Shown here in pieces: positions 10,060 to 19,970 of a DNA stretch of 64,000 nucleotides (the first letter of the stretch is position 1; every line of letters begins with the position of its first letter). Origin of the DNA: Paracoccus sp. M683 (GTDB taxonomy: Bacteria; Pseudomonadota; Alphaproteobacteria; Rhodobacterales; Rhodobacteraceae); NCBI RefSeq assembly GCF_007096355.1, contig NZ_VKDF01000005.1, forward strand, positions 62,001 through 126,000, read 5' to 3'. The position numbers and the translations under genes are program-made. The notes beneath the pieces were generated by a model. That model had not been told where the DNA came from, did not search any database, and saw only the letters and a program-made list of their open reading frames with translations.

Positions 10060-11420
10060 CTCTTCCCCAATTGACACGGGGCCTGATGATTTCTGCCCCC
10101 GCTTCGGGCACCGGCAAGACTATCTTGATGCTGGGACTGCTGGCGGCTTTGCGCGAACGCGGCCTGAAGGTGCAGCCGTTCAAATCGGGGCCGGATTATA
10201 TTGACCCGGCCTTTCATCTGGCAGCCTCGGGGCGGGCCTCGTTCAATCTGGACACATGGGCGATGCCTGCGGGTCAGATCGCGGGCCATGCGGCGCTTGG
10301 GGGCGATGCCGATCTGGTGCTGGCGGAAGGCTCGATGGGGCTGTTCGACGGGGTGGCCAGGCCGGGCGAGGCGGGCATCGGATCAAGCGCGGAAATCGCC
10401 ACGATGATGGGCTGGCCGGTGGTGCTGATGCTGGATGTCTCGGGTCAGGCGCAATCGGCGGCGGCGGTGGCGCGGGGGTTCGCGACGCTGCGCCCCGACC
10501 TGCCCTTTGCGGGGGTGGTGCTGAACCGCGTCGCCTCGCCCCGGCATGAGGCGCTGATCCGCGAGGGCATGGCCGAGGCCGGCATCGCCGTGATGGGCGC
10601 CTTGCCCCGGCAAGGCAATGTCGAACTGCCCGAGCGGCATCTGGGATTGGTTCAGGCCGAGGAAACCGCCGAGATGGCGCGCATCCTGGCCGATGCCGCC
10701 CGGCTGATCGGTGGGCATTGCGATCTGGACGCGATCATTGCCGCCGCTGCGGCGCGCACCCTGCCAGACGCGGCGCCCCATCGTCCGGTGCCGCCCCCCG
10801 GCCAGCGGATCGCCCTGGCGCGTGATGCGGCCTTCAGCTTTGTCTATCCGCATCTGATCGCTGAATGGCGGCGGCAAGGGGCGACGATTCTGCCATTTTC
10901 GCCGCTGGACGATCAGGCGCCCGATGACAGCGCCGATGCCTGCTGGCTGCCTGGCGGCTATCCCGAGCTGCATGCGGGGCGCATCGCCGCCGCCGAAGGG
11001 TTTCGCACCGGGCTTGCGCGCTTTGCCGAGACGCGGCCGGTGCATGGCGAATGCGGTGGCTATATGGCGCTTGGGGCGGGCCTGGTCGATGCGGATGGCA
11101 TCCGGCACCGGATGGCCGGGCTGCTTGGGGTCGAAACCAGCTATCACAAGCGGCGGATGCATCTGGGTTATCGCCGGGCCGAATTGCTGGCGCGGATGCC
11201 AGGGCTGGGGGTGGGGCAGGGGCTGCGCGGGCACGAGTTTCACTATGCCTCGATCCTGGCCCAGCCCGATGCGCCCTTGGCTGATGTAAGCGATGCCAAT
11301 GGGGCAAAAGTGCCCGAGACCGGGTCTTTCCGCATGATGCCGGGCGGCGGCGTGGTGACGGGCACGTTCTTTCACCTGATCGCGCGGGTCGGGGGCGCGG
11401 GCGATCATGCGGGTGCTTGA
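10056..11420 (+). CDS. cobB: Hydrogenobyrinic acid a,c-diamide synthase
   Basis: 454 residues. CobB amidates the a and c acetate side chains using glutamine and ATP. The N-terminal dethiobiotin-synthetase-like domain has the P-loop ASGTGKT at residues 16-22. The C-terminal class I glutamine amidotransferase domain has PGGYPELH near residue 303 and the nucleophile in GECGG (about Cys333). It is the last gene of the cobW-to-cobB run. A cobalamin riboswitch begins about 35 bases after its stop, so the next genes form a separate regulatory unit. Confidence 0.95.
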   Translation: MTLPQLTRGLMISAPASGTGKTILMLGLLAALRERGLKVQPFKSGPDYIDPAFHLAASGRASFNLDTWAMPAGQIAGHAALGGDADLVLAEGSMGLFDGVARPGEAGIGSSAEIATMMGWPVVLMLDVSGQAQSAAAVARGFATLRPDLPFAGVVLNRVASPRHEALIREGMAEAGIAVMGALPRQGNVELPERHLGLVQAEETAEMARILADAARLIGGHCDLDAIIAAAAARTLPDAAPHRPVPPPGQRIALARDAAFSFVYPHLIAEWRRQGATILPFSPLDDQAPDDSADACWLPGGYPELHAGRIAAAEGFRTGLARFAETRPVHGECGGYMALGAGLVDADGIRHRMAGLLGVETSYHKRRMHLGYRRAELLARMPGLGVGQGLRGHEFHYASILAQPDAPLADVSDANGAKVPETGSFRMMPGGGVVTGTFFHLIARVGGAGDHAGA

Positions 11421-11454
11421 CCCGGCCCGCCAGATGGCGTCTAGATGACCGTCT

Positions 11455-11640
11455 GATCGGTGCCCGCAAAACGCCTTGGCGTTGGGCTTAATCGGGAATG
11501 GGGATGGGCATCCGCCCGCAACCCCAGCCGCCCCCGCGACTGTCAGCGGAGAGCGTGCTTCGACAAGGCCACTGAACCCCAAAGGTTCGGGAAGGCAGAA
11601 GCCACGCTTTGACCCGCGAGCCAGGAGACCGGCCGCCAGA
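11455..11640 (+). promoter_or_regulatory. Cobalamin (adenosylcobalamin) riboswitch
   Basis: The spacer between cobB and the permease gene has the conserved pieces of the cobalamin aptamer in order: GTGCCCGCAA, TTAATCGGGAA, CCCGCGACTGTCAGCGG, GCCACTG (11568-11574), GGGAAGGC, AAGCCACG and the B12 box AGCCAGGAGACC (11619-11630). A 6-bp hairpin GCCGTC/GACGGC (11653-11670) sits directly before the AAAGGAG ribosome binding site and may be part of the expression platform. It is predicted to repress the CbiM-like permease and cobF when cobalamin is plentiful. Exact 5' and 3' ends are approximate. Confidence 0.95.
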
Positions 11641-11684
11641 CCATAACCAACCGCCGTCGGGGATGACGGCAAAAGGAGAGCATG

Positions 11685-12353
11685 ATGCATATCGAACCCG
11701 GAATCGTCACCGGCGCGAAAATCGCGCTAAGCTATGTCACCGCCGCCGGCGCGGGGGTGTGGACGCTGAAACTGGCGTTGCAGTCGCTCGTCGAGCGCGG
11801 GGCACTGTCGCTGGTTGCACGCACGGCCATGGCCACGGTTGGGACCTTCATCTTTTTCCAGGTCCTGCCGCATTTCCCGGTCGGCGTGTCCGAGGTGCAT
11901 TTCATTCTCGGCTCGACCCTGTTTCTGATCCTTGGCGCGGCGCCTGCGGCCTTTGGGCTGGCGCTTGGCCTGCTGATCCAGGGGCTGTTCTTCGCGCCCT
12001 TCGATCTGCCGCAATACGGCATGAACGTCACCACGCTGCTGGTGCCGCTGTTTGCCGTGCAGGCGCTGGCACAGCGGATCATCGCGCCGGGCACGGCCTA
12101 TGTCGACCTCAGCTATCTGCAGGCGCTGGCGCTGTCGACGGCGTTTCAGGGCGGCGTGGTTGCTTGGGTTGCCTTCTGGGCGATCTATGGCGAGGGGCTG
12201 GCCGGGGTGCAGGGCATTCTCAGCTTTGGCGTCGTCTATATGATGGTCATCCTGATCGAACCGCTGGTCGATCTGGCCGTCCTGGCGGGCGCGAAGGCCC
12301 TGCGCGGCGGCTTGCAGAGCAGCGGGCTGGTGACGCAGCGCCTGTTTGCCTGA
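11685..12353 (+). CDS. CbiM-like cobalt transport (energy-coupling factor) permease
   Basis: 222 residues with five or six hydrophobic segments, resembling the CbiM/NikM substrate-specific component of cobalt ECF transporters. Two ATG codons are adjacent (11682 and 11685). I chose the second because it gives the N-terminus Met-His-Ile, and in CbiM/NikM the free amino group and His2 bind the metal; AAGGAG at 11673-11678 is spaced for it. A cobalamin riboswitch precedes it and cobF follows, which supports cobalt import. No EcfT, EcfA or CbiN gene is adjacent. Family assignment is good; the ion is inferred from context. Confidence 0.8.
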   Translation: MHIEPGIVTGAKIALSYVTAAGAGVWTLKLALQSLVERGALSLVARTAMATVGTFIFFQVLPHFPVGVSEVHFILGSTLFLILGAAPAAFGLALGLLIQGLFFAPFDLPQYGMNVTTLLVPLFAVQALAQRIIAPGTAYVDLSYLQALALSTAFQGGVVAWVAFWAIYGEGLAGVQGILSFGVVYMMVILIEPLVDLAVLAGAKALRGGLQSSGLVTQRLFA

Positions 12354-12376
12354 GCCTGCGGGTAAAGCCCGGCAAG

Positions 12377-13147
12377 ATGATAGAACTGACACTGATCGGG
12401 ATCGGGACCGGAAATCCCGATCACCTGACCTTGCAGGCGGTCGCGGCAATGCGCGCGGCCGATCTGATCCTGATCCCGCATAAGGGCGCGGACAAGGACG
12501 ATCTGGCGGGCCTGCGCCGCGCAATCTGTGACCGTTATCTGGGGGCCTCGACCCGCGTGGCCCTGTTCGACATGCCGCAGCGCGATCCCGGCGATCCCGA
12601 CTATCACCACCGGGTCAACCGCTGGCATGACCGGATCGCCGCGATCTGGCAGGACAGGATCGCGGCCGAACTGCCCTTGCTGTCGGGAAAGGTCGCCTTG
12701 CTGGTCTGGGGCGACCCCTCGCTTTATGACAGCACGCTGCGCATCGCAGGCCGGCTTGAGCTGCCGCTGACCACCCGCGTCATTCCCGGCATCACGGCGA
12801 TCCAGGCGCTGTGCGCGGCCCATGCCATTCCGCTGAACCGGATTGGCGCGCCGGTCCAGATCACCACGGGCCGGCAGCTGCGCGATCATGGCTGGCCAGA
12901 GGCGGCCGATACCATCGTGGTCATGCTGGACGGCGAATCTTCGTTTCAGACGCTGCGGCCTGAAGGCGTGCAGATCTGGTGGGGCGCCTATCTGGGCATG
13001 GCCGAGGAGTTGCTGGATCATGGTCCGCTGCCCGATGCCGCGCCGCGTATCGTCGCGACCCGTGCGGCGGCGCGTGCGGCGCATGGCTGGATCATGGATA
13101 TCTATCTGCTGCGCCGGGACAGGGATCAGCAGGCCGGACGGGCCTAG
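12377..13147 (+). CDS. cobF: Precorrin-6A synthase (deacetylating)
   Basis: 256 residues. CobF methylates C-1 of precorrin-5 and removes the acetyl group as acetate, a step found only in the aerobic pathway. The N-terminal GIGTGNPDHLTLQA motif, LIPHKG near residue 33, and RVIPGITAIQ near residue 134 fit the family. The open frame extends far upstream through the permease and riboswitch but is a shadow there. ATG 12377 begins the family N-terminus, 23 bases after the permease stop, so the riboswitch probably controls cobF too. Confidence 0.94.
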   Translation: MIELTLIGIGTGNPDHLTLQAVAAMRAADLILIPHKGADKDDLAGLRRAICDRYLGASTRVALFDMPQRDPGDPDYHHRVNRWHDRIAAIWQDRIAAELPLLSGKVALLVWGDPSLYDSTLRIAGRLELPLTTRVIPGITAIQALCAAHAIPLNRIGAPVQITTGRQLRDHGWPEAADTIVVMLDGESSFQTLRPEGVQIWWGAYLGMAEELLDHGPLPDAAPRIVATRAAARAAHGWIMDIYLLRRDRDQQAGRA

Positions 13148-13198
13148 ATCACGCTGCCAGTGATGGTCGCGCGTGGTGCTGCGCCGCCTTGGGGCAGG

Positions 13199-14095
13199 TT
13201 AGCGCTCGGTGCGGCGCAGGGCGTCGATGATGACGCGAAAGGCGGGACGGTTCTGCCGACGGCTGGGGTAATACAGGAAATAGCCGTCGAAGAAGGGGGA
13301 CCAGTCGTCCAGCGCCAGGATCAGATCGCCCGATGCGATCAGAGCGTCGGCCATGCTGTTGGGGACAAACGCAATGCCCAGCCCCGCCCGCGCCGCGTCG
13401 ATCATGGCATAGGTGTTGTTGAAGGTCAGCTGCCCCTGGACGCGAACGACCAGTTCCTGCCCATCCTTCTCGAACTCCCACGCATAGATGCCGCCGCGCG
13501 TGTTCTGGCGCAGGGTGATGCAATTATGCCGGGGCAGATCCCGTGGATGCAGGGGCAGCCCATGGGCCGCGAAATAATCGGGCGAGGCGACAGCCACCAA
13601 CCGCCAATCGGGACCGATGCGCAGGGCGATCATGTCCTTTTCCACGCTTTCACCCAGACGCACACCGGCGTCGAACCCCTCTTCGACAATGTTGCGAAAG
13701 CCGTTGTCGATGCTGAATTCCACCTGAATATCGGGATAGGCCGCCAGCACCGGGCGCAGTTTCGGCCAGACCACCGTCTCCAGGGCGTGATCCGACAGCG
13801 TCAACCGGACCTGACCCGAGGGCTTGTCGCGGTATTCCATCAGTGTCGCGATCTGGTCCTCGATCTCGGTCAGCCTGGGGGCGACGGTCGCCAGCAGGCG
13901 GGCGCCGGCCTCGGTCGGGGCGACATTGCGGGTCGTGCGGGTCAGCAGGCGGATGCCCATGCGGGTTTCCAGCCGCTTGATCGTATGGCTCAGCGTCGAT
14001 TGCGCCACGCCCAGCCTGGCCGCCGCGCGGGTGAAATTCTGTTCTTCCGCCACGACGCGGAACCACATCAGGTCGTTGAAATCGGTGCGGGGCAT
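13199..14095 (-). CDS. LysR-family transcriptional regulator
   Basis: 298 residues with a winged HTH in the first 60 residues (VVAEEQNFTRAAARLG, QSTLSHTIKRLE) and a LysR substrate-binding domain behind it. It is transcribed away from the MFS exporter gene at 14227, and a perfect palindrome lies between them (14127-14145), so it probably controls both itself and the exporter operon. The inducer is unknown. Its 3' end converges on cobF with about 50 bases between. Confidence 0.93.
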   Translation of the reverse strand: MPRTDFNDLMWFRVVAEEQNFTRAAARLGVAQSTLSHTIKRLETRMGIRLLTRTTRNVAPTEAGARLLATVAPRLTEIEDQIATLMEYRDKPSGQVRLTLSDHALETVVWPKLRPVLAAYPDIQVEFSIDNGFRNIVEEGFDAGVRLGESVEKDMIALRIGPDWRLVAVASPDYFAAHGLPLHPRDLPRHNCITLRQNTRGGIYAWEFEKDGQELVVRVQGQLTFNNTYAMIDAARAGLGIAFVPNSMADALIASGDLILALDDWSPFFDGYFLYYPSRRQNRPAFRVIIDALRRTER

Positions 14096-14126
14096 GGGCG
14101 ATCCGGTCCGGCATGTCGGGTCATAT

Positions 14127-14145
14127 TAATCGACCCGGTCGATTA
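14127..14145. promoter_or_regulatory. Probable LysR operator
   Basis: A perfect inverted repeat, TAATCGAC-CCG-GTCGATTA, lies in the 131-base divergent region between the LysR gene and the MFS gene. It contains the T-N11-A core typical of LysR binding sites. It is 32 bases upstream of the LysR start and about 80 bases upstream of the MFS start. Confidence 0.65.
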
Positions 14146-14226
14146 GTCCATGCCGGTTTGCCTGTCTAATCTGATCGCGCCAGTTCCGGTATCTCTGTCG
14201 CCTGACGACTGACCGAGGAGATGACG

Positions 14227-15417
14227 ATGAGCGATGCGACCTATGTGAATATCGAGGTCAGCCCCGGTGCGGCCTGGGGCGCGGTTCTGTCCATGACCCT
14301 GTGCGTGGCCGTGCTGATCGCGTCCGAATTCATGCCGGTCAGCCTGCTGACGCCGATGGCGCAGGGGCTGGGGGCAACGGAAGGCCAGACCGGGCAGGCG
14401 ATTTCCATCAGCGGGCTGTTCGCGGTGCTGGCCAGTGTGATGATCACGACGGTGGCGGGCCGGCTGAACCGCAAATGGGTGCTGGTCGCGCTGACGGCGC
14501 TGCTGCTTTCGTCGCTGGTGCTGGTCGCCATGGCGCCGAATTTCACGGTGCTGATGATCGCGCGGGCGGCTCTGGGCATCTGCGTGGGGGGCTTCTGGGC
14601 GCTGGCCACTGCGGTGATCATGCGGTTGGTGCCGGAACGCGATGTGCCCCGCGCCCTGTCGCTGATGTTCGGCGGGCAGGCGATCGCCGCCGCCTTTGCC
14701 GCCCCGATGGGCAGCTATCTGGGCGGGATGCTGGGCTGGCGCGAGGTTTTCTGGCTGCTGACCCCGATCGTCGCCGCCAATCTGGTCTGGCATGTCATCG
14801 CGCTGCCCTCGCTGCCGGCACGCGGTCGCCAAAACCTTGGCGCGCTGATCGAGGTCTTGCGGCGGCCCTATTTCGCCCGTGGCCTGCTGGCCGCGATGCT
14901 CAGCTGGGGTTCGGCCTTTACCATGTTCACCTATCTGCGGCCGTTTCTGGAACAGGTCACGGGCGTCGATGTGTCCGTGCTGTCGGTTCTGCTGCTACTG
15001 CTGGGGCTGGCGGGCTTTGTCGGCACCTGGGGGGCGGGGCGGTTTCTGGGCAATCGTATCGCGCCGCTGCTGATGCTGCCGGCGCTGGTCATGGGTGGGG
15101 CCACGCTGCTGTTGCTGGCGGTGGGCATTTCGGTTCTTGCCGTGGGCGCGTTGCTGATGGTCTGGGGCGCGATGAACACCGCCATGTCGGTGATCTGGAT
15201 GACCTGGATGTCGCAGAACGCGGGTGACGCGGCCGAGGCCGCCGGCAGCCTGATGGTTGCCGCGATCCAGGTCTCGATCCTCTTGGGTGCGGTGATCGGC
15301 GGGCTGCTGCTGGACGGTATTTCGATCAGCGCGACCTTCCTTGGCAGCGTGGCCCTGGCTGCGGCCGCCATCGCCCTGATCGGCAATGGCCAGCATTTGC
15401 TGAGGCCCGCACGATGA
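14227..15417 (+). CDS. MFS transporter, DHA1 / NepI-like exporter
   Basis: 396 residues with about 12 hydrophobic helices and the sequence EFMPVSLLTPMA in the first helix region, a feature of the DHA1 subgroup that includes the purine-ribonucleoside exporter NepI and sugar efflux proteins. Two in-frame ATGs are possible (14221, 14227). GAGGAG ends at 14220, directly against the first, so I chose 14227, which gives six bases of spacing. It sits in the inner membrane and probably works by proton antiport. The stop overlaps the next gene as ATGA. The substrate cannot be told from sequence. Confidence 0.9.
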   Translation: MSDATYVNIEVSPGAAWGAVLSMTLCVAVLIASEFMPVSLLTPMAQGLGATEGQTGQAISISGLFAVLASVMITTVAGRLNRKWVLVALTALLLSSLVLVAMAPNFTVLMIARAALGICVGGFWALATAVIMRLVPERDVPRALSLMFGGQAIAAAFAAPMGSYLGGMLGWREVFWLLTPIVAANLVWHVIALPSLPARGRQNLGALIEVLRRPYFARGLLAAMLSWGSAFTMFTYLRPFLEQVTGVDVSVLSVLLLLLGLAGFVGTWGAGRFLGNRIAPLLMLPALVMGGATLLLLAVGISVLAVGALLMVWGAMNTAMSVIWMTWMSQNAGDAAEAAGSLMVAAIQVSILLGAVIGGLLLDGISISATFLGSVALAAAAIALIGNGQHLLRPAR

Positions 15418-15869
15418 CCGGCCTGATCAATCGCCGGGCGGTCCTTACGACCGCCCTGACCGCCCTGACCGGCGTGATCGCACCCCGCAGGCTGCTTGCC
15501 CAAGACAGGGAAACGCCAATGCGCATCCGTTGCACCTTTGCCGATCAGGATTTCACCTATCGCCTGTTCGACAATCCGACGGCGCGCGACCTGGCCTCGC
15601 TTCTGCCGCTGGATCTGAGCATCGAGGATTTCTCGACCAACGAGAAGCTGGCGCATCTGCCGCGCAGGCTGGATGAGGGCGGGCTGGCCGATTACGATGA
15701 CGAAGCGCCGGGCGATCTGTGCTATTTCCGGGGCTGGGGCAATCTCGCCTTCTTCCACGACGACTATCGCTATCGCGGCGACCTGATCCGGCTTGGCCGG
15801 ATCGAAGGCCCCGTCGCGCCTCTGCTGGTGCGGGGCACCTATCCCCTGCGCATCGAATTGATCCATTGA
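15414..15869 (+). CDS. Tat-exported cyclophilin-like fold protein
   Basis: 151 residues. Residues 6-32 look like a twin-arginine signal (NRRAVLTT, then a short hydrophobic stretch and an Ala-rich end). The mature part (MRIRCTFADQDF onward) resembles the cyclophilin-like domain family often found as a small protein encoded beside MFS and oxidoreductase genes under LysR control. The motif GDLCYFRGWGNLAFF is typical. It overlaps the MFS gene by four bases, so they are coupled. Molecular function is not established. Confidence 0.82.
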   Translation: MTGLINRRAVLTTALTALTGVIAPRRLLAQDRETPMRIRCTFADQDFTYRLFDNPTARDLASLLPLDLSIEDFSTNEKLAHLPRRLDEGGLADYDDEAPGDLCYFRGWGNLAFFHDDYRYRGDLIRLGRIEGPVAPLLVRGTYPLRIELIH

Positions 15870-15887
15870 CCCGAAAGGACATGTCCC

Positions 15888-16904
15888 ATGTATGCAACCG
15901 TTTTGCACGGCCCCGGCGATATCCGCTTTGAACGGGTCGAGGATCCCGGCATCCTGAAACCCACCGACGCCATCATCCAGCTTTCCGCGACCTGCATCTG
16001 CGGATCGGACCTGTGGCCCTATCGCGGTATCCAGGCGCAGGGCGAGCCGATGCATATGGGCCATGAATACTGCGGTGTCGTGATCGAGGTCGGATCCGAG
16101 GTCCGCAACATCCGTCCCGGCCAGTTCGTCGTTGGCAGCTTCTGCCTGTCGGACAATACCTGCCCGCATTGCCAGTTCGGCTTTCAGTCGTCCTGCGCAC
16201 AGCGCGAGTTCATGTCGGGCGCCCAGGCCCCCTTTGCCCGTGTGCCGCTTGCCGATGGCACGCTGGTGGCGACCGATCACATGCCCGATGCCGAGATGAT
16301 CCCGCATATGCTGGCGGTGTCCGACGTGCTGGGGACCGGCTGGTATGGCGCGGTCGCCGCCGGCGTGCGTCCGGGCGGCACGGTCGTCGTCGTGGGCGAC
16401 GGGGCGGTCGGGCTGATGGGGGTGATGGCCGCCAACCAGATGGGCGCGGGCCGCATCATCGCGATGAGCCGCCATGCCAGCCGTCAGGCGCTGGCCCGCG
16501 AATTTGGCGCCACCGACATCGTGGCCGAGCGCGGGGCAGAGGGCATTGCCCGGATCATGGATCTGACCGATGGCGTTGGCGCGGAATCGGTGATCGAGGC
16601 CGTTGGCATGGGGGAATCCATGGAACAGGCCATGGGGATCTGCCGGCCGGGTGGCAGCATCGGCTATGTCGGGGTGCCCCACGGCGTCAGTTTCGACGGC
16701 CAGCAGCTGTTCTTCAAGCAGCAGCGCATGCTGGGCGGACCGGCCCCGGTGCGGCGTTTCCTGCCCGACCTGATGGACCGTGTCTTGCAGGGGCGCATCC
16801 AGCCCGGCAAGGTCTTTGACCTGATCCTGCCGATCGAGCAGGTGGCCGAGGGCTATCTGGCCATGGATGAACGCCGCGCGATCAAGACCATGCTGACGGT
16901 CTGA
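15888..16904 (+). CDS. Zinc-dependent alcohol dehydrogenase family protein
   Basis: 338 residues of the medium-chain dehydrogenase superfamily. The catalytic-zinc residues are in CICGSDLW (about Cys38) and MGHEYCG (His-Glu near residue 58). The structural-zinc lobe is partly present as CPHC with a further Cys (about residues 93-104). The Rossmann region is VVVGDGAVGLMGV near residue 167. It is 18 bases after the cyclophilin-like gene and probably in the same LysR-controlled operon. The substrate is unknown. Confidence 0.9.
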   Translation: MYATVLHGPGDIRFERVEDPGILKPTDAIIQLSATCICGSDLWPYRGIQAQGEPMHMGHEYCGVVIEVGSEVRNIRPGQFVVGSFCLSDNTCPHCQFGFQSSCAQREFMSGAQAPFARVPLADGTLVATDHMPDAEMIPHMLAVSDVLGTGWYGAVAAGVRPGGTVVVVGDGAVGLMGVMAANQMGAGRIIAMSRHASRQALAREFGATDIVAERGAEGIARIMDLTDGVGAESVIEAVGMGESMEQAMGICRPGGSIGYVGVPHGVSFDGQQLFFKQQRMLGGPAPVRRFLPDLMDRVLQGRIQPGKVFDLILPIEQVAEGYLAMDERRAIKTMLTV

Positions 16905-17244
16905 GCCGGCGGCTGGAAAGGCGACATCGGCAGGCCGAAGCGGCGGGCGATCAGTGATCGGCCACTGATGCCCGCCCGATCAGATGGCCAGACCATTGAC
17001 GCGCGACAGCAGCGGCGTTGCGCCGCGGGCTGGATTGGCGATCCGCCAATTATGCGCGGGCCTGGCCTGCCGATCTGCCTGCCATGCCGGTCAGCGACCC
17101 GTCCCACGGGCGGGGCAAAAACACCACAACACCACGCACGCGCGGCGCGTGGTTTGCGCCTGCGGGTATCGGCCACCAAGACTCGCTGTTGCTGCCTCGG
17201 CGCTGTGTGGCTATCACGACCTTCCGTTACATGGAGAGCCCGCC
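16905..17244. other. Intergenic region without a recognised gene
   Basis: 340 bases between the dehydrogenase and tex. It holds an imperfect hairpin (16944-16974) and a GC-rich dyad near 17130-17155 (ACCACGC ... GCGTGGT). The tex ribosome binding site GGAG is at 17233-17236. I see no coding sequence with a credible start and no RNA gene. Confidence 0.6.
16944..16974 (+). terminator. Possible terminator hairpin after the dehydrogenase gene
   Basis: CGGGCGATCAGTG pairs with CACTGATGCCCG, giving a 12-bp stem with one bulged G and a six-base loop, 40 bases after the stop. There is no T-run behind it, so Rho-independent termination is uncertain. Confidence 0.4.
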
Positions 17245-19557
17245 GTGACCCAGACCGCCGCCCAGATCGCCGGAATCATCGCCCAGGAAATTGCCGCCAG
17301 CCCGGCGCAGGTGGTTGCTGCTGCGGCGCTGTTGGACGAAGGCGCGACGGTGCCTTTCGTCGCGCGCTATCGCAAAGAGGTCACCGGCGGGCTGGATGAC
17401 ACGCAGCTTCGGACCCTGGCCGAGCGGCTGGTCTATCTGCGCGATCTTGAGGCGCGGCGCGAGACGATCCTGAAATCCATTCGCGAACAGGGCAAGCTGA
17501 CCGACGATCTGGCCCGGTCGATCGCCCAGGCCGAGACCAAGGCGGGGCTGGAAGACATCTATCTGCCCTTCAAGCCCAAGCGGCGCACGAAGGCCATGAT
17601 CGCGCGGGAAAACGGTCTTGAGCCGCTGTTGCGCGCCATCATGACAAACCGCACGACCCCGCCCGAAACCCATGCCGAAACCTATCTGACCGAGGCCGTG
17701 CCAACGGTGAAGGACGCGCTGACCGGCGCGCGCGACATCCTGACCGAAGAGCTTTCCGAACAGGCCGAGCTTCTGGGCAAGCTGCGCGACTTCATGCGGC
17801 GCGAGGCTTTCGTTCTCTCGAAGGTCATCGCCGGCAAGCAGGAAGCCGGCGCAAAATTCGCCGACTATTTCGACCAGCGCGAGAAATGGGCCGATATCCC
17901 TTCGCATCGTGCGCTGGCCATCCTGCGCGCCGCAAAAGAGGAAATCGTCACCATCGAGGTCGCGCCCGATGCCGAGACCGGCGTGCCGCAGGCCATCGCC
18001 ACGATCGCTGCATCGCTTGGCACTGCTGGCGATGCGCCTGGCGATCGCTGGCTGCGCGCGGCGGCGGAATGGGCTTGGCGGGTCAAATTCTCGCTGACGC
18101 TTTATATCGACCTGCTGGGTGAATTGCGCCAGCGCGCCCATGAAGCCGCCATCACGGTCTTTTCGCGCAACCTCAAGGATCTGCTTCTGGCGGCGCCGGC
18201 TGGTGCCAAGGCAACCTTGGGGCTGGATCCGGGGATCCGCACCGGGGTGAAATGCGCGGTGATAGACAAGACCGGCAAGCTTCTGGAAACCGCGACGATC
18301 TATCCGTTCCAACCCAGAATGGATCTGCGCGGGGCCGAGGCGACGCTGATCCAGCTGATCGCACGCCATGGCGTCGAACTGGTCGCAATCGGCAATGGCA
18401 CGGCCAGCCGCGAGACGGAAAAGCTGGTCGGTGACACGTTGCGGCTGCTGCCCCCGCAGGTAAAGGCGCCAAACCGCGTGGTGGTGTCCGAGGCCGGTGC
18501 CTCGGTCTATTCCGCCTCGGAACTGGCGGCACGAGAGTTTCCGGGTCTGGATGTCTCGTTGCGCGGCGCGGTGTCGATTGCGCGGCGATTGCAGGATCCG
18601 CTGGCCGAACTGGTGAAGATCACCCCGCAATCCATTGGCGTTGGGCAATATCAGCATGATGTCGACCAACGCAGCCTGTCCCGCGCGCTGGATGCGGTGG
18701 TCGAGGATGCGGTGAACGCGGTTGGCGTTGATCTGAACACCGCCTCGGCCCCGCTGCTGGCGCAGGTCGCGGGGCTTGGCCCGTCGCTGGCCGAATCCAT
18801 CGTGCTTTACCGTGAACAGCACGGTTCTTTCCCGACGCGCAAGACGCTGCTGAAGGTCGCGGGTCTTGGCCCCAAGGCGTTCGAACAATGCGCGGGCTTC
18901 CTGCGCATCGGCGACGGGGCCGAGCCGCTGGACGCTTCCGCCGTCCACCCCGAGGCCTATGACGTCGCGCGCCGGATCGTCGCCGCCTGCGGGCGCGATA
19001 TCCGTCAGATCGTTGGCACGGCGGGGGCGCTGAAGAACCTGCGCGCCGAGGATTTCGTGACCGGCGCCTTTGGCCTTCCCACGGTGCGCGACATCTTTCG
19101 CGAGTTGGAAAAGCCCGGCCGCGACCCCCGGCCCGAATTCAAGACAGCGCGGTTTTCCGATGGCGTCGAAGATATCAAGGACCTGAAACCCGGCATGCGG
19201 TTGGAAGGCACGGTCACCAATGTCGCCGCCTTCGGTGCCTTTGTCGATATCGGCGTGCATCAGGACGGGCTGGTCCATGTCAGCCAACTGGCCGATCGCT
19301 TCGTCAAGGATCCGCATGAGGTGGTCAAGGCCGGCGATGTCGTTCAGGTCCGCGTGACCGAGGTGGATATTCCGCGCAAACGCATTGGGCTGACCATGCG
19401 CAAGGATGGCGGTGCATCCGACGGCAAGGCCCCCGCCGGTCAAGGACGGCCGATGCGTGCGGCTGACAAGCCGAAGGGAAAGGCACCCCAAAGCGGGAAA
19501 CCAGAGACGCCCGGCGGGCTTGGGGCGGCATTGCTTGAGGCGATGAAAAAGCGCTGA
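17245..19557 (+). CDS. tex: Tex-family RNA-binding transcription accessory protein
   Basis: 770 residues from a GTG start, with GGAG at 17233-17236 spaced eight bases before it. The frame is open upstream but without family similarity. Domains in order: N-terminal Tex helical domain, YqgF/RNase H-like domain ([15 protein letters not shown] near residue 324), helix-hairpin-helix repeats ([12 protein letters not shown] and [12 protein letters not shown], about residues 508-550), and a C-terminal S1 RNA-binding domain (about residues 650-722). Length and order match bacterial Tex. It binds nucleic acid; its exact role in transcription is not settled. A Gly/Lys-rich tail ends the protein. Confidence 0.94.
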   Translation: MTQTAAQIAGIIAQEIAASPAQVVAAAALLDEGATVPFVARYRKEVTGGLDDTQLRTLAERLVYLRDLEARRETILKSIREQGKLTDDLARSIAQAETKAGLEDIYLPFKPKRRTKAMIARENGLEPLLRAIMTNRTTPPETHAETYLTEAVPTVKDALTGARDILTEELSEQAELLGKLRDFMRREAFVLSKVIAGKQEAGAKFADYFDQREKWADIPSHRALAILRAAKEEIVTIEVAPDAETGVPQAIATIAASLGTAGDAPGDRWLRAAAEWAWRVKFSLTLYIDLLGELRQRAHEAAITVFSRNLKDLLLAAPAGAKATLGLDPGIRTGVKCAVIDKTGKLLETATIYPFQPRMDLRGAEATLIQLIARHGVELVAIGNGTASRETEKLVGDTLRLLPPQVKAPNRVVVSEAGASVYSASELAAREFPGLDVSLRGAVSIARRLQDPLAELVKITPQSIGVGQYQHDVDQRSLSRALDAVVEDAVNAVGVDLNTASAPLLAQVAGLGPSLAESIVLYREQHGSFPTRKTLLKVAGLGPKAFEQCAGFLRIGDGAEPLDASAVHPEAYDVARRIVAACGRDIRQIVGTAGALKNLRAEDFVTGAFGLPTVRDIFRELEKPGRDPRPEFKTARFSDGVEDIKDLKPGMRLEGTVTNVAAFGAFVDIGVHQDGLVHVSQLADRFVKDPHEVVKAGDVVQVRVTEVDIPRKRIGLTMRKDGGASDGKAPAGQGRPMRAADKPKGKAPQSGKPETPGGLGAALLEAMKKR

Positions 19558-19895
19558 GCTTTCCTTTCGCGTCAGGACTATCCGCCCCCGCCCGGAATAT
19601 CGCCGGTGCCATCGAACCTGACCCTGTGGCCTGATCGCTGTCGCCCCGGCCATTGCCTTTGGCGCGGCCGCGCCATCTGCGTTTCATCCCGTTCCGTTCG
19701 GTCTTTACCACGGCGCCTAGACCTGCCGCGACGGTGGCGGCCGAAGCCATGTGAAAGGCATCTGACGAATAAGCGTCTCGACCGCAGACTCAGACCGGGC
19801 GGTGTCGCAGTCTGGCCTGCGCCGGGCAGGTTCTGTCGCGCAAGGCCGATCAGTGGCGGATCAAGCCATTGGTTTCGTTCGTCATTCGATGATTT
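19558..19895. other. Intergenic region between tex and tRNA-Gln
   Basis: 338 bases. Open frames on both strands cross it, but none has a good start, a ribosome binding site or protein-like composition. I see no convincing terminator, repeat or RNA structure. The region next to 19895 would receive the 3' end of the tRNA transcript. Confidence 0.6.
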
Positions 19896-19970
19896 TGGCT
19901 GGGGCGGTAGGATTCGAACCTACGGTACACGGTACCAAAAACCGATGCCTTACCACTTGGCCACGCCCCA
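19896..19970 (-). tRNA. tRNA-Gln (anticodon TTG)
   Basis: Read on the minus strand, a 72-base cloverleaf plus an encoded CCA (19896-19898) is clear. The acceptor stem is TGGGGCG/CGCCCCA with discriminator G. The T-loop is TTCGAAT, and the anticodon loop TTTTGGT gives anticodon TTG. The sequence closely resembles bacterial glutamine tRNAs. It is divergent from the flavoprotein gene 91 bases away. Confidence 0.96.

Noticed and set aside
11609..12376. Upstream extension of the cobF frame
   Set aside because: It covers the riboswitch and the permease gene in another phase; cobF similarity begins at 12377.
17227..19653. 808-codon open frame antisense to tex
   Set aside because: A shadow of a long GC-rich gene: no protein-like motifs, and the plus strand encodes a complete Tex with all domains.
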